In this document: in pieces, positions 6,177-6,716 of the stretch
Position numbering within the stretch: the stretch's first letter is position 1
Layout: every line of letters starts with the position of its first letter
From: Burkholderiales bacterium
GTDB taxonomy: Bacteria > Pseudomonadota > Gammaproteobacteria > Burkholderiales > SG8-39
Length of the DNA: 6,716 bases
Direction of reading: 5' to 3'
NCBI GenBank assembly: GCA_005777205.1
Contig: SXNB01000054.1
Location: 1-6,716, forward strand
Position numbers and translations under genes: made by a program
The notes under the pieces: generated by a model
Seen by the model: the letters and a program-made list of their open reading frames with translations, nothing else
Database searches by the model: none
What the model was told of the DNA's origin: nothing

Positions 6177-6338
6177 AGCCCCTGGCGCGACGGCACCACG
6201 CACCTCAGGATGACACTGCTGGAATTCATGCAGCGCCTGGCAGCTCTGGTGCCGCGACTGCGCCTGCACCTGACGCGCTTTCACGAGGTGCTCGCGCTCA
6301 ACAGATCAGACAGATCGCAGAACCCGCAGAAAAAATAA
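6177..6338 (+). mobile_element. IS91-family (Y2/HUH) transposase fragment
   Basis: In one plus-strand frame, SPWRDGTTHLRM (from 6177), then TLLEFMQRLAALVPRLRL and HLTRFHEVLALN (to 6302), match the conserved segment near the C-terminus of IS91-type rolling-circle transposases (usual form ..PRPRLHLIRFHGVLAPNA..). Homology then ends and the frame runs through RSDRSQNPQKK to TAA at 6336-6338. About 40 codons of a protein of roughly 300-500 residues remain. The HUH and double-tyrosine catalytic motifs are absent, so it is inert. Its left end meets the opposite-strand ispH remnant at about 6160-6180. No IS ends or target duplications are recognisable. Confidence 0.8.
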
Positions 6339-6575
6339 AAAATCTCACGGGTATTGTCTAGACCACAGCACCAAGTCCAAGGCCCCCCCCGGTGGGGGTC
6401 TGGGCGTTGCCAGGAGGCTTGTGGCGAGTACGGCATGGCTGTTGCCACCCATCCTCGCGCTTGCAGCGCGCCTGCTAGAGGACAATGTGCCTAGTCACGA
6501 GGCATGGGTAGAAAGATGGATAGGGTTTCAATGAATAGTTATTCAATCAACTATTCAACGACTTATGAATTGTTT
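6339..6575. other. Non-coding stretch between IS91 remnant and selC
   Basis: No supported gene. It contains an 8-base C run (6383-6390) followed closely by GGTGGGGG, which could fold back into a short G/C stem. It also has an open 37-codon frame from GTG 6421 with AGGAGG only 3 bases upstream, and an AT-rich end (6530-6575) unlike the rest of the window. Confidence 0.5.
6532..6557. repeat. 9-bp inverted repeat downstream of selC
   Basis: TGAATAGTT (6532-6540) and AACTATTCA (6549-6557) are perfect inverted repeats with an 8-base loop, in an AT-rich patch 18 bases beyond the encoded CCA end of the tRNA. It may help end the tRNA transcript, although no T-run follows on the minus strand, or it may be a remnant of an integration site. 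Confidence 0.5.
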
Positions 6576-6669
6576 TGGCGGAAGAGGCAGGAGTCGAACC
6601 CACCAGGAACGCGAGGCGCCCCTCCATGGCTTTGAAGGCCACGCGCCCCACCGGGGACGTTTCTCTTCC
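6576..6669 (-). tRNA. selC: tRNA-Sec (anticodon UCA)
   Basis: The minus strand folds into a selenocysteine tRNA of 94 bases with encoded CCA (6578-6576). It starts GGAAGAG, pairing with CTCTTCC before the discriminator G. It has a D arm GTCCC-CGGT-GGGGC, an anticodon arm GTGGC-CTTCAAA-GCCAT with anticodon TCA (complement of 6633-6635) extendable to 6 bp, a long extra arm starting GGAGGGG, and a T loop TTCGACT. These are hallmarks of bacterial selC. It delivers Sec to in-frame UGA codons with SelB. Oddly, the T/acceptor 3' strand (CCTGC-CTCTTCC) is one base shorter than in E. coli (95 bases): only 7 acceptor pairs plus a wobble-rich T stem form, or an A-C mismatch occurs at pair 8. It may be a variant or a decaying copy. 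No selA, selB or selenoprotein gene is visible. Confidence 0.88.
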
Positions 6670-6716
6670 CTTGTTCTGCTCTCATCCAAGTGAACGCATT
6701 GTGCGCAGGTCCCCGG

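Noticed and set aside
5790..6284. A 164-codon minus-strand open frame over the ispH/IS91 region
   Set aside because: No family signature; the IspH and transposase signatures lie in other frames on the two strands.
6383..6398. C8 run followed by GGTGGGGG as a terminator or G-quadruplex-like element
   Set aside because: The stem would have almost no loop and no T-tract, and quadruplex spacing is absent; the homopolymer may also be a sequencing weak point.
6421..6534. Small plus-strand frame from GTG, 37 codons, with AGGAGG just upstream and a hydrophobic N-terminal stretch
   Set aside because: The Shine-Dalgarno is only 3 bases from the GTG, there is no recognisable homology, and the frame is open upstream without a boundary; too weak to call.
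1..6716. CRISPR array, toxin-antitoxin pair, retron or defence system
   Set aside because: I saw no regularly spaced repeats, reverse transcriptase, nuclease or toxin motifs on either strand.

Overview
This is a high-GC bacterial window, most likely from a beta- or gammaproteobacterium. The pointers are the codon use, the MFS/FadD gene pair, an IS91-type transposase remnant and a proteobacterial-style selC. I cannot name a genus. Intact metabolic genes alternate with visibly broken ones, and the right third is a small gene graveyard next to a selenocysteine tRNA.

Left part (1-3423). The C-terminal 249 residues of a molybdopterin (DMSO reductase family) oxidoreductase run in from the left edge and end at 752. 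A perfect 11-bp hairpin (744-769) separates it from a convergent minus-strand block. Read in its direction of transcription, that block is an MFS transporter (3423 to 2218), a long-chain acyl-CoA ligase (fadD) overlapping it by ATGA, and a bile acid:sodium symporter (BASS) family transporter. The fadD is badly damaged: its N-terminus is followed by an internal deletion with frameshifts, and the AMP-binding P-loop is then joined in frame to a BASS protein that lacks its first membrane helix.

Middle (3424-5827). A 500-bp AT-richer intergenic region carries a good sigma70-like promoter (TTGACC-N17-TACAGT), overlapping dyads that look like operator sites, a leader stem-loop, and a perfect 12-bp palindrome touching the Shine-Dalgarno of the next gene. 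It drives an apparently intact two-gene operon on the plus strand: an RraA/HMG-aldolase-fold protein, then an FMN-dependent alpha-hydroxy acid oxidase. A plausible joint job is oxidation of a 2-hydroxy acid to a 2-oxo acid followed by aldol cleavage or decarboxylation; the substrate is unknown.

Right part (5828-6716). On the minus strand lies the last quarter of ispH, with an ochre stop inside it and all Fe-S ligand cysteines missing. It abuts about 40 codons of an IS91-family transposase on the plus strand. After 237 bp without a convincing gene comes a minus-strand tRNA-Sec (UCA anticodon, selC) with encoded CCA. Its 3' half seems one base short of the usual bacterial 8+5 acceptor/T geometry.

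I find no clear new defence or mobile system. The best leads are the fadD-BASS chimera, the ispH/IS91 junction beside selC, the unusual selC geometry, and the layered regulatory region of the RraA/oxidase operon.
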